From: Chlamydiales bacterium
GTDB lineage: Bacteria; Chlamydiota; Chlamydiia; Chlamydiales; JACKPQ01
Assembly (NCBI GenBank): GCA_024233455.1
Contig: JACKPP010000001.1
Span: 124,001-188,000 of the forward strand
DNA: 64,000 nucleotides
Direction of reading: 5' to 3'
Below are positions 40,891 through 48,859 of the stretch, piece by piece. The stretch's first letter is position 1. Every line of letters begins with the position of its first letter. A program made the translations under genes and the position numbers. The notes below the pieces were generated by a model that saw only the letters and a list, made by a program, of their open reading frames with translations, was not told the DNA's origin and ran no database searches.

Positions 40891-42492
40891 ATGCGTGCAT
40901 TTAAATGGATTTTTTTGTGTTTCCCACTGGTCTGCTTTGCCATTACCGATAAACAGTTCAATGAAATTTGCCAAAAACAACGACGTGTATCCACAAATTT
41001 AGTAAAATCCGCAGTGACCGGATTTGACAATGAAAAAAGCTTGAAGCTATCCAAAAATAATGGAGACCAGAGCCGTTATGCCGACTTGCGAGGAAATTTC
41101 AACAAAGCACTCAAGCATCAGACCAACGGTTTTCCCACTAATGCAGCTTACTCATCGCTAATAAAAGCGTTAACTTCTGGAAGTCCCCAAAGCTTTTTGA
41201 ATATTATCCTTGGAATTGGGGCCGTTAAGCTAGTCAATCCTCAAGGCTCATTTGCCTATTCATTGGCGGCCAATGATAGTTGGTTAAACGCTATTCCACC
41301 TGCGCCCAAATTCGCTTCCAATGAAGCCGCTGCCGAAATGGTTGAGGTGTACTGGACAGCTGTTTGCCGCGATGTTCCTTTTAATATGTTCGCTACAAAT
41401 GCCAAAGTTTTGGAAGCTATAGATGATTTAAACACTCTAGTAGACTTTTACGGTCCAAAAATAGATGGACTAGTCACTCCAGGAACTTATTTGCGCGGCA
41501 ATACCCCAGGCGATTTGATAGGCCCCTATATTTCCCAGTTTTTCTATCAAACTGTTCCCTACGGCTCCACTACTATCCCCCCTGAGCAAACCGTTCCTAA
41601 GGGCACTACAGTCAATGATTTTAACACAACTTTTGCCGACTGGTTTACTGTAATTAATGGGGGGCTAACCGGTGCTACAACAGATTATGATCCAGTGACG
41701 CACTTCATTCGCACCCCTAGAGACTTGGCAGCTTATGTCCACTTTGATGCCCCCGGTCAAGTTTATTATAACGCCTTGCGCATTCTGGATAGCTATGGGT
41801 CATCTGCTTTAGATAGCAATAACCCATACCGCTCAAATTCCACTCAATTTGGTTTTGTCTCTTACGGTATCAGTCAGATTTTTCAGCTGCTAACTGATGC
41901 AATAGCCGAAGCTTTAAAGGCAGCATGGTTCCATAAGTGGCAGGTGAATCGACGATTAAGACCAGAAGAATATGGGTTTTATGTGCAAAAGCAAAAAGCT
42001 GATGGGATGGATCTGGGCATTCCAAGTCAGTTGATTAATTCCACATCTTTAGATTCGGTCTACGAATCAAATTCCACCTACTTTCTACCTCAGGCCTATC
42101 CTGAAGGATGCCCTACCCATCCTTCATACCCGGCAGGTCACGCTACTTTATCGGGAGCTGCAGCCACGATTTTAAAAGCCTTCTTTAATGAAAACTACGC
42201 CATTCCATCTCCTTTGATGCCAAGTAGTGACAATACGACACTTGAGGCCTATCCTGGCACTTTACTTGTGGGCAATGAACTCAATAAACTTGCGGCAAAC
42301 GTTTCTTTGGGACGAGATCACGCAGGCGTTCACTACCGCAGCGATGGGTTTCAAGGTATGTTGCTAGGTGAAAAAGTGGCCATCGATATTCTTAACAACT
42401 CAGCTTATCTATTTAACGAGGACTTTAAGGGATTCCACCTCACTAAGTTTGATGGAACAAAAATTATCGTCGGCAAACGCAAAAAACCTTAG
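40891..42492 (+). CDS. Vanadium-dependent haloperoxidase-like PAP2-superfamily enzyme, secreted
   Basis: A 533-residue protein from the ATG at 40891, with AAGGAG 7 nt upstream and a signal peptide at about residues 1-17. The vanadate pocket of V-haloperoxidases is present: motif 1 KWQVNRRLRPEEYG (Lys349, Arg357), motif 2 PTHPSYPAGHAT (Gly416, His417; the usual Ser is Ala415) and motif 3 LGRDHAGVHYRSDG (Arg475, His481). The PTHPSYP and HYRxDGxQG strings are as in algal bromoperoxidases. The family oxidises halides with hydrogen peroxide; relatives act as phosphatases. Location is probably the periplasm. The gene is 17 bp behind a beta-barrel gene under one promoter. Halide choice cannot be read from sequence. 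Confidence 0.88.
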   Translation: MRAFKWIFLCFPLVCFAITDKQFNEICQKQRRVSTNLVKSAVTGFDNEKSLKLSKNNGDQSRYADLRGNFNKALKHQTNGFPTNAAYSSLIKALTSGSPQSFLNIILGIGAVKLVNPQGSFAYSLAANDSWLNAIPPAPKFASNEAAAEMVEVYWTAVCRDVPFNMFATNAKVLEAIDDLNTLVDFYGPKIDGLVTPGTYLRGNTPGDLIGPYISQFFYQTVPYGSTTIPPEQTVPKGTTVNDFNTTFADWFTVINGGLTGATTDYDPVTHFIRTPRDLAAYVHFDAPGQVYYNALRILDSYGSSALDSNNPYRSNSTQFGFVSYGISQIFQLLTDAIAEALKAAWFHKWQVNRRLRPEEYGFYVQKQKADGMDLGIPSQLINSTSLDSVYESNSTYFLPQAYPEGCPTHPSYPAGHATLSGAAATILKAFFNENYAIPSPLMPSSDNTTLEAYPGTLLVGNELNKLAANVSLGRDHAGVHYRSDGFQGMLLGEKVAIDILNNSAYLFNEDFKGFHLTKFDGTKIIVGKRKKP

Positions 42493-42505
42493 GCCATTGC
42501 TAAAA

Positions 42506-42540
42506 ATCGAATCCTCCTATCCTGCAGAGGCAAGGAGGAT
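42506..42540 (-). terminator. Probable terminator of rnhB (minus strand)
   Basis: ATCCTCCT/AGGAGGAT (42511-42518 and 42533-42540) form an 8-bp stem with a 14-nt loop. On the minus strand it is followed after 3 nt by ATTTTT, and it lies 24 bp past the rnhB stop. It may also serve the convergent haloperoxidase gene from the other side. Confidence 0.55.
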
Positions 42541-42563
42541 CTGGCCAGAGCCGATAAAACGCA

Positions 42564-43172
42564 TTATCCTGAAATACATTCCATAATGGCTTTAACCGGA
42601 GCAAAGCTTTGACGGTGTATGCTGCAAGCTCCATACGTGGCAAGAGCGCTGATGTGCTCTTTAGTGGGATAGCCTTTATGCTTGCCAAAGTTATACTGGG
42701 GGTAAGCCTGGTGGTAATCTAGCATCATCTGGTCACGGGTCTCTTTTGCAATAATAGATGCTGCCGCAATTGAAGGCGATTTAGCATCTCCTTTGATGAT
42801 GGCTTGAGCTGGCAAAAGAGTGCTAGGCAAGCGATTGCCATCGATGAGTAAATAATCTGCTCCATCTAAATTTTCAATTGCCCTCAGCATAGCCAGCATG
42901 GATGCTTGCAAGATATTTATCTGGTCGATTTCTTGAGCTGTGCAAAGACCTATGCCGAATTGAATGTCTGGATGTGTAGTTAGGAGCTCGTAGAGCTCAG
43001 CCCGTTTTTTTGGGGTGAGTTTTTTACTGTCATTAAGACCTGGAATGTCAAAGGGTAAAATGCAGCTAGCAGCAACGACAGGTCCTGCCAGCGGCCCTCT
43101 ACCGGCCTCGTCCACACCTGCTATCTGCGTAAATCCTTGTTCTTTTACAAAATTTTCGTACTGCCAGTCCAA
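42564..43172 (-). CDS. rnhB: Ribonuclease HII
   Basis: A 202-residue enzyme that removes RNA from RNA-DNA hybrids. Catalytic residues lie in GVDEAGRGPLAGP (DEAGRG) and LLIDGN, with further acidic residue in MMLDYHQ, and the SIAAASIIAKETRD motif. The start was set at the TTG at 43172: GGGAGG lies 8 nt upstream, and no ATG stands before the catalytic motif. The reading frame runs open far upstream through rplS (to 43424), which is a shadow. The TTG lies at the end of the T-run of the rplS terminator, and the Shine-Dalgarno sequence is in the hairpin stem. Confidence 0.92.
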   Translation of the reverse strand: MDWQYENFVKEQGFTQIAGVDEAGRGPLAGPVVAASCILPFDIPGLNDSKKLTPKKRAELYELLTTHPDIQFGIGLCTAQEIDQINILQASMLAMLRAIENLDGADYLLIDGNRLPSTLLPAQAIIKGDAKSPSIAAASIIAKETRDQMMLDYHQAYPQYNFGKHKGYPTKEHISALATYGACSIHRQSFAPVKAIMECISG

Positions 43173-43201
43173 AAAAAAACCTCCCACCGTTTGGTGAGAG
43201 G
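43171..43201 (-). terminator. Terminator hairpin of rplS that contains the rnhB ribosome site
   Basis: On the minus strand CCTC-T-CACC, a 4-nt loop and GGTG-G-GAGG form a stem of eight pairs with one mismatch, followed by nine T. This is a typical intrinsic terminator just after rplS (its stop is 29 bp upstream). The 3' arm is the rnhB Shine-Dalgarno sequence (GGGAGG) and the T-run leads straight into the rnhB TTG start. Confidence 0.85.
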
Positions 43202-43230
43202 CTATACAAATTCGCTTTTTTACTAAAGCT

Positions 43231-43725
43231 CTATTCGTCGTTTTTGTTTGGCTCTTCGCCTTCTTTAGGTTCTGCCATTTTTGGTTCGACTTCGTGGTCT
43301 GTTGCGTGCATTTCTGGAGCATGGTCCACTGTCTCTTCATCGGCCACAATCGCTGAAATTTTGCCTTTTTTAGCACTTGACATGATCCGCTCGGTAATAC
43401 GCGCTTTTTTACCCTGAATGCCACGAAGGAAGTACAACTTGGATCTGCGCGTCTTTCCTTTACGGAGAACTTCGATCTTAGCTATACGAGGACTGTGGAG
43501 TGGGAAAACCCGTTCCATAGACACGCCGTACGCCACGCGGTAGATTGAGAAGGTTTCGGATATGCCAGACCCCTTTCTGGCAATAACAGTTCCGGTAAGG
43601 GATTGGATGCGTTCTTTATCCCCCTCGATGATGCGGACCTGGATGCGCACGGTGTCGCCGATATCAAAATCGGGCACGTCATTTTTGATTTGATCTAAGA
43701 CCAACTCTTCGATTAAAGCGTTCAT
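43231..43725 (-). CDS. rplS: Ribosomal protein L19, acidic C-terminal extension
   Basis: A 164-residue L19. The core (about residues 1-118) has FDIGDTVRIQVRI, SLTGTVIARKGSGI, FPLHSPRIAKIEV and RRSKLYFLR. A Glu-rich tail of about 45 residues (EMHATDHEVEPKMAEPKEGEEP) is extra relative to the usual 115. The ATG overlaps the trmD stop in ATGA with AAAGGAG upstream. It is the last gene of the rpsP-trmD-rplS series before a terminator. Confidence 0.95.
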   Translation of the reverse strand: MNALIEELVLDQIKNDVPDFDIGDTVRIQVRIIEGDKERIQSLTGTVIARKGSGISETFSIYRVAYGVSMERVFPLHSPRIAKIEVLRKGKTRRSKLYFLRGIQGKKARITERIMSSAKKGKISAIVADEETVDHAPEMHATDHEVEPKMAEPKEGEEPNKNDE

Positions 43726-44402
43726 ATTTTCTCCTTTGCAAGTAGATCAGGTCTCACTTGCGACATTTTGTTTAGTCCACTCTCCTTTCGCCACCGGTCG
43801 ATATTGGCATGGTGGCCGCCAAGGAGGATCTCGGGCACTTTTTGCCCTTCAAATTCTTCTGGCCGCGTGTAGTGCGGCGCATCAAAGCCAATAGCGCTAA
43901 AAGTATCATTTCTAGCTGACTCGTCATGTCCCAGTACGCCTGGAATAAATCGGCAAGTCGCATCGATTAAAACAAGCGCTGCCGGCATTCCGCTTGTGAG
44001 AACGTAGTCTCCGATGCTTATCTCTTCATCAACTTCCAGATCGATCGCTCTTTGATCGATCCCTTCGTAATGTCCGCAAAGCAAGATCAAATGATCGTAC
44101 TTGGCCAAACTCTCACATTTAGCAGCGGTGAGCTGTTTTCCCTGTGGCGAGAGGTAAACCACATGAGAACCATCCCGCTTTCGACTCCGAATAGCCTCCA
44201 CGACCGGTTTGGCCATGAGGAGCATTCCAGGTCCACCGCCGTATGGGCGATCGTCCACTTGTGAATGCCTGCCATCTGCAAAAGCGCGTATGTCGACGGC
44301 ATTGATCTCCAAAATCCCTTTCTGCTGAGCGCGATTTAACATGCTTTGCAAAAGTGGGCTCTCAAAGTAGCCCGGGAAAAGAGACAGGATATCAACAATC
44401 AC
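43722..44402 (-). CDS. trmD: tRNA (guanine-37-N1)-methyltransferase
   Basis: A 226-residue SPOUT enzyme that methylates G37 of tRNAs reading CNN codons, which prevents frameshifting. Motifs: DDRPYGGGPGMLLM, VYLSPQGKQL, LLCGHYEGID, and the knot EEISIGDYVLTSGMPAA with IPGVLG. It starts at a GTG whose last bases overlap the rpsP stop (GTGA). It is part of ffh-rpsP-trmD-rplS. Confidence 0.96.
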   Translation of the reverse strand: MIVDILSLFPGYFESPLLQSMLNRAQQKGILEINAVDIRAFADGRHSQVDDRPYGGGPGMLLMAKPVVEAIRSRKRDGSHVVYLSPQGKQLTAAKCESLAKYDHLILLCGHYEGIDQRAIDLEVDEEISIGDYVLTSGMPAALVLIDATCRFIPGVLGHDESARNDTFSAIGFDAPHYTRPEEFEGQKVPEILLGGHHANIDRWRKESGLNKMSQVRPDLLAKEKI

Positions 44403-44689
44403 TTGGTCTTTTTCACACCAGCTGCTTTTTCGCGCAATACTTTATAGGCTTTTGGCGCGTAACGCTTCACAAGCGGTTTTGCTTTCTCAGTGAGCACAGC
44501 TCCCTGTTCAATCCAGTAGCAAAGGCGCTCTTCATTCAGTTCTGCATTTTTCTCTTCGGAAGACTGAGGCAGGTACCAGCCTAGGTTTTCCAAATATTTT
44601 CCGTCGCGAGGCGATCTGCTATCGGTTGCAACCAACCGGTAGGTCTTTTTATTACGCGATCCCTGCTGTCTAAAACGAATCTTTAACAT
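44399..44689 (-). CDS. rpsP: Ribosomal protein S16
   Basis: A 96-residue S16, slightly longer than the usual 80-90. The N-terminus MLKIRFRQQGSRNKKTYRLV and SPRDGKYLENLGWY are diagnostic. The Lys-rich C-terminal tail is typical. The ATG lies inside the last codons of ffh (20-nt overlap), so translation is coupled. Confidence 0.95.
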   Translation of the reverse strand: MLKIRFRQQGSRNKKTYRLVATDSRSPRDGKYLENLGWYLPQSSEEKNAELNEERLCYWIEQGAVLTEKAKPLVKRYAPKAYKVLREKAAGVKKTK

Positions 44690-46001
44690 TCATCATTCTC
44701 CTTAATTGAGGATCTTTCATCATTTTTTTCATCCCTTTCATTTGCTTCATGGCAGAGCCCATCCGCTTAAAGGTTTTTATAAGTTTGTTCACATCGTCGA
44801 TGTGCGTGCCGCTTCCTCTAGCTAGTCTGTGGCGGCGGCTAGGAACAAGTTCTTCGAGGCCTTGACGTTCTTTTTGAGTCATTGACAGGATGATGGCATT
44901 AGCCCTGGACATCTCTTTTTCCGGCATTTCTAAATCGCCGAGTTGTGATGCCCCGGGCATCATGCCAAGCAAGCTTTTCATTGACCCCATACGACTTAGC
45001 ATTTTCATTTGCTTGAGGTAGTCTTCGTAGGAAAAGTGGCCTTTTTTCAGCTTCTTTTCCATCTCTTCCATTTCGCTTTTCTCGATATTGGCCTCAGCCT
45101 TTTTGACCAAGTTAATGACATCGCCAAAACCAAGGATACGTTCGGCCATCGATTTAGGATTGAAGAGTTGAAAGGCATCGACTTTTTCCCCGATACCTTC
45201 AAATTTGAGTGGCTTCTTAGTCACTTCGAGGATAGAGATGGCGCTACCAGCTCTGGCATTTCCATCGAGCATGGTTAAAATTGATCCGGTAATTCCGATT
45301 TGACTATCGAACTCAGCAGCTGTTTTAACCGCGTCTTGTCCAATTGTAGCGCTGGCAACAAAGAGCACTTCTTGGGGATTTAATATATCTTTAATCGCCT
45401 TGAGCTCGTCCATTAGCGTCTCATCGATATGTAGCCTGCCAGCTGTATCGCAAATGAGAACATCGCAATCAAACTTAAGCGCTGTTTTAGCCACAGCGAC
45501 AGGATGACTGTCCCGCTCAGCGATTACGGGAACATTGATCTGTTTCCCCAGTGTTTCAAGTTGGTCGATGGCAGCTGGGCGTTGAAGATCAAGTGCGGCT
45601 AAGGCAACTTTTTTGCCCTCAAAATTCTTCTGAATGTAGTAGGCCAGTTTAGCAGCGCTAGTGGTTTTACCAGCACCTTGCAAACCACACATCATGATAA
45701 CGGTCTTTCCCGTTTTTAATTTTAAGGGAGCCTCATCCGACCCCATAAGCTTGGTCAGTTCATCATGTACAAGCTTGATAAACTGGTCACCTGGATCTAC
45801 TGAACGCAAAACCGCATCACCCAGAGCTCTTTCTTTAACTCTGGCGACAAATTCACTAGCAATTTTGTAGCTCACATCACCATCGAGCAGTGCCAGGCGC
45901 ACTTGCCTCACTGCTTTTTGAATATTTTCTTCACTGAGTTGCTTTTTGCCTCTCAAGCCAGAAAACAGGTCGGTAAATTTTTCAGTTAACTTTCCAAACA
46001 T
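44670..46001 (-). CDS. ffh: Signal recognition particle protein Ffh (SRP54)
   Basis: A 443-residue GTPase that binds signal sequences with 4.5S RNA. The N domain is helical, then the G domain has GLQGAGKTTSAAKLA, DTAGRLHID and, at its end, FEGIGEKVDAFQLFNP. The C-terminal M domain is Met-rich (MKMLSRMGSMKSLLGMMPG, KRMGSAMKQMKGMKKMM). The RNA-binding SRRHRLARGSG is intact. It leads the ffh-rpsP-trmD-rplS operon. The 4.5S RNA gene is not in the window that I can see. Confidence 0.96.
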   Translation of the reverse strand: MFGKLTEKFTDLFSGLRGKKQLSEENIQKAVRQVRLALLDGDVSYKIASEFVARVKERALGDAVLRSVDPGDQFIKLVHDELTKLMGSDEAPLKLKTGKTVIMMCGLQGAGKTTSAAKLAYYIQKNFEGKKVALAALDLQRPAAIDQLETLGKQINVPVIAERDSHPVAVAKTALKFDCDVLICDTAGRLHIDETLMDELKAIKDILNPQEVLFVASATIGQDAVKTAAEFDSQIGITGSILTMLDGNARAGSAISILEVTKKPLKFEGIGEKVDAFQLFNPKSMAERILGFGDVINLVKKAEANIEKSEMEEMEKKLKKGHFSYEDYLKQMKMLSRMGSMKSLLGMMPGASQLGDLEMPEKEMSRANAIILSMTQKERQGLEELVPSRRHRLARGSGTHIDDVNKLIKTFKRMGSAMKQMKGMKKMMKDPQLRRMMNVKDSF

Positions 46002-46028
46002 ACGGACTTAGTATAGCAAATTTAAGTC

Positions 46029-46619
46029 TTAAGTCTCTAGTATAAAATAGCGGTCATGACCGCTCAAATCTTTTTTGACAAGCCCGCCACCGAAAATGGA
46101 TTGAATATCAGGACCTTGGCCTGTTCCAATTTCAAAAAATAATTTAGCTTTTTGATTTAAATAGGGAGGTAATTCGTCTTTTAAACGTTGATAAAACTCT
46201 AAGCCTGTTGGACCTGAAACAAGCGCGCGTTTGGGTTCACAGTCTTTAACACTAGGCTCTAAATGCGCGTATTCATCCTCGCGCACATAAGGAGGGTTGC
46301 AGAAAATATAGTCTGCTTTGCGCCCTTCAAAAGGCTCTAAGAGATCGCCACATAATACTTCAACGTCAAGATGGTTACGCCTAGCGTTTTTACGGGTAAG
46401 TTCAGCACATTCAGGGGAAATATCGGATAGCACCACCTCAAGTGAAAAATGCTTCTTAATTGCTAAACCAATACAGCCGGTGCCACAGCAAAGATCCCAA
46501 GCGATTTTTCCAGGTTCCAGGTAGGCGGCTGCATGTTCTGGGATAAACTCTGTTTCAAGACGGGGTAGAATACTGGCTGATGTCCACTCAATTGCCACAT
46601 CGAAAAAATCGATGATCAT
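46029..46619 (-). CDS. prmC: Release-factor glutamine methyltransferase lacking the N-terminal domain
   Basis: A 196-residue protein. The SAM-binding DLCCGTGCIG and the catalytic CNPPYV (NPPY) motif are intact, with LSDISPECAEL between. It begins right at the catalytic domain (SASILPRLETEF, where the family has PRPETE). The normal N-terminal helical domain of about 80 residues, which contacts release factors, is missing. The frame upstream of the ATG closes with a TGA within the end of prfA, so no hidden N-terminus is present. It overlaps prfA by 4 nt (ATGA). It should methylate the GGQ Gln of RF1/RF2. Confidence 0.88.
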   Translation of the reverse strand: MIIDFFDVAIEWTSASILPRLETEFIPEHAAAYLEPGKIAWDLCCGTGCIGLAIKKHFSLEVVLSDISPECAELTRKNARRNHLDVEVLCGDLLEPFEGRKADYIFCNPPYVREDEYAHLEPSVKDCEPKRALVSGPTGLEFYQRLKDELPPYLNQKAKLFFEIGTGQGPDIQSIFGGGLVKKDLSGHDRYFILET

Positions 46620-47683
46620 GACTGGCCTTTCAACATCCGGGCATAGTTTTCAGCCACCAAAGCTTCAGTAATTTCGCTAAGATCCCCTTCCATGATTTGA
46701 TCAAGCTTGTAAAGGGTCAAGTTGATGCGGTGATCGGTTACGCGATTTTGAGAGTAGTTGTAAGTGCGGATACGCTCAGATCTATCTCCGCTGCCAATTT
46801 GGGAGGCTCTTTCAGAGGAAATTTCGGCCTTGGCCTTGCGACGTTGCTCTTCGACAATTTTTGCTTTTAAAAAGCGCATGGCCTTGGCTTTATTTTTGTG
46901 CTGCGAGCGCTCTTCTTGTGAATAGACGACAACTCCTGTCGGGATGTGGGTGATACGGACAGCCGAATCTGTAGTATTGACGTGTTGACCGCCAGCGCCA
47001 GAGGCTCTATAGGTATCGATCTTGAGATCAGCTTCGTCGATATGCAGATCTTCTTCCTCGTCGGGCTCAATTAGGACCGCTACGGTAATTGCAGATGTAT
47101 GGACCCGCCCTTGGGTTTCAGTGGCCGGAACACGCTGGACTCGGTGGGTCCCAGCTTCAAAGCGCAACATTCGATACACTTTGGGCCCTTGCACAGCCAT
47201 AATGTATTCTTTGTAGCCGCCAGCTTCCGACTCTGATGCGGACAAAAGTTCAATTTTCCAACCCATTCTATCGGCATAGTGCCGGTACATGCGTACACAA
47301 TCACCCACAAAAATTGCAGCCTCGTCCCCACCCGTCCCAGCACGCAATTCCAAGATGATATTGGCATTGTCTTTAGGATCTGGCGGTACAAGCAGACTTT
47401 CAAGCTCTTTGGTGCCACTTTCAATTTGGCCTTCTAATTGCTTGATTTCTTCTTTAATTACCGCTTGAAATTCAGGATCGGATTCTTGAGCCAAAAGCTC
47501 TTTGTTTTCTTTTAGCTGATTAGTTGCCTTGGATATCTTATCGTGAACTTCTTTGACTGAATTTAGATAAGAATGCTCCTGGGCAAGCTCTTTATAGCGT
47601 TTTTGATCAGATAGTATCTCTGGCAGTCCAAGCAGCGCTTCGACTTCGTCAAAGCGCTTTAAGAGCTGATCAACTTTTTTCAC
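46616..47683 (-). CDS. prfA: Peptide chain release factor 1
   Basis: A 355-residue RF1 that terminates at UAA and UAG. The GGQ motif is in SGAGGQHVNTT. The anticodon-like tripeptide region reads QRVPATE, as in RF1 rather than the SPF of RF2. It is normal in length. It directly precedes prmC, whose product modifies its Gln. It follows rpmE without a gap. Confidence 0.95.
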   Translation of the reverse strand: MKKVDQLLKRFDEVEALLGLPEILSDQKRYKELAQEHSYLNSVKEVHDKISKATNQLKENKELLAQESDPEFQAVIKEEIKQLEGQIESGTKELESLLVPPDPKDNANIILELRAGTGGDEAAIFVGDCVRMYRHYADRMGWKIELLSASESEAGGYKEYIMAVQGPKVYRMLRFEAGTHRVQRVPATETQGRVHTSAITVAVLIEPDEEEDLHIDEADLKIDTYRASGAGGQHVNTTDSAVRITHIPTGVVVYSQEERSQHKNKAKAMRFLKAKIVEEQRRKAKAEISSERASQIGSGDRSERIRTYNYSQNRVTDHRINLTLYKLDQIMEGDLSEITEALVAENYARMLKGQS

Positions 47684-48061
47684 TTACGGCTTTTCTTTGA
47701 TTTCTGCTTTTTTAGCAGGAGCCTTCGCTACCGCTTTTTTTGCAGCTGGTTTTTTCTTTACCGCCACAGTTTTTTCTTCTTTCTTTTCTGAGTCGCCTTC
47801 TTTCTTGGCAGGACTAGCCGGTTTTGCGGTATAGCGTTTACGGAATTTATCAACTCTACCTTCAGAGTCAACAAATTGCTGGCTTCCGGTAAAGAAAGGA
47901 TGGGATGCCGAAGAAATCGGCACGCGGAATACGGGGTATTCTTTACCTTCAAACATTTCAGTCTCTTTAGGCTGAAGGGTTGTACCGCAAACAAATTTTG
48001 TGCCGGTTGCCGTATCGACATACAAGACATCTTGGTATGGGGGATGGCCTTCTTTTTTCAT
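47684..48061 (-). CDS. rpmE2: Ribosomal protein L31 (type B) with Lys/Ala-rich tail
   Basis: A 125-residue protein from the ATG at 48061, with AGGAG 5 nt upstream; a longer start at 48085 is unlikely. The L31 core (about residues 1-80) has the type B pattern without the zinc CxxC pair: HPPYQDVLYVD, VFRVPISSASHPFFTG and FVDSEGRVDKF. The last 45 residues are Lys/Ala/Pro repeats (VKKKPAAKKAVAKAPAKK) like a histone H1 tail. The following gene is prfA. Confidence 0.93.
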   Translation of the reverse strand: MKKEGHPPYQDVLYVDTATGTKFVCGTTLQPKETEMFEGKEYPVFRVPISSASHPFFTGSQQFVDSEGRVDKFRKRYTAKPASPAKKEGDSEKKEEKTVAVKKKPAAKKAVAKAPAKKAEIKEKP

Positions 48062-48142
48062 GATCGCTCCTGGTAGTTGACGCAATTGTGCATTAACCTA
48101 TAAGATTACCTCCAATGCGAATTAACCTCAAGGGCTAACTTC

Positions 48143-48859
48143 ATGCGTTCACTCAAAATTTTATTAATCATTTTGGCGATTACAAGTGCCCTCAGCCTTA
48201 TTTTTGCTGGACCTATTCCCCACTTACTACAGTGGCTGAATCCCCATATGTGGCTCGGCCAGTCTGCTTGGGGTATCAACCATTTCTTTTACTGGCAGAT
48301 ATTCACCTATATTTTAGTTCCACCTCTTGAGTCACAAGCGTCCCTTGGTTTTCTGGTTAATACTGCTTTTACCCTCTATCTGCTCTATACGGTAGGATCT
48401 TCCATGATCATCCAAAAAGGAGCGCGCGCTTTCTGGATGCTCTTTGCCTTTGGTGGAGCAATTGGAGGTCTTATGACTGCGGTAGCTCTATACGTTTCTC
48501 ATGCCAATGGCCTTCTGGCTGGCTGGACCCCTGCTCTCTATGCGCTTTTGATGGGGTGGATGCTGCTCAACCCCCATGCACGCGTTCTGGTGTTATTTGC
48601 CATTCCTATGCAAGTGAAGTGGGTAGTCCTAGGTGCTGCGGCTATCACCTTATACCTGGATTTGACCAATGGCCAATACCTGCAATTTATCGCTAGCAGC
48701 TCAAGTGTGCTCTTCGGCTACTTTTACGCCATATTAGCTTGGGAAACCCATAGCCCTTTCAACACTCTCTACCGCTTTGAGAAATTTTTACATCGCCTCA
48801 AAGGCAAGAAGTCTTATGAATTTGAAGTCTATGAGGCATACAAAAGGAGTCGATCATGA
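48143..48859 (+). CDS. Rhomboid-like polytopic membrane protein, probably inactive
   Basis: A 238-residue membrane protein with six or so hydrophobic helices. The layout (FFYWQIFTYILVPP, then LFAFGGAIGGL, then LLAGWTPALYALLMGW) resembles rhomboid proteases. However, the GxSG serine position reads GWTPA, and the catalytic His helix reads IASSSSVLFGYFYA without a His. If it is a rhomboid relative it is therefore a pseudoprotease. It is divergent from rpmE and overlaps the next small membrane gene by 4 nt (ATGA). Confidence 0.65.
   Translation: MRSLKILLIILAITSALSLIFAGPIPHLLQWLNPHMWLGQSAWGINHFFYWQIFTYILVPPLESQASLGFLVNTAFTLYLLYTVGSSMIIQKGARAFWMLFAFGGAIGGLMTAVALYVSHANGLLAGWTPALYALLMGWMLLNPHARVLVLFAIPMQVKWVVLGAAAITLYLDLTNGQYLQFIASSSSVLFGYFYAILAWETHSPFNTLYRFEKFLHRLKGKKSYEFEVYEAYKRSRS

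Noticed and set aside
43173..43424. N-terminal extension of rnhB by 84 residues
   Set aside because: It lies inside rplS in another frame and across its terminator; the Lys/Gln/Trp-rich translation has no RNase HII similarity.
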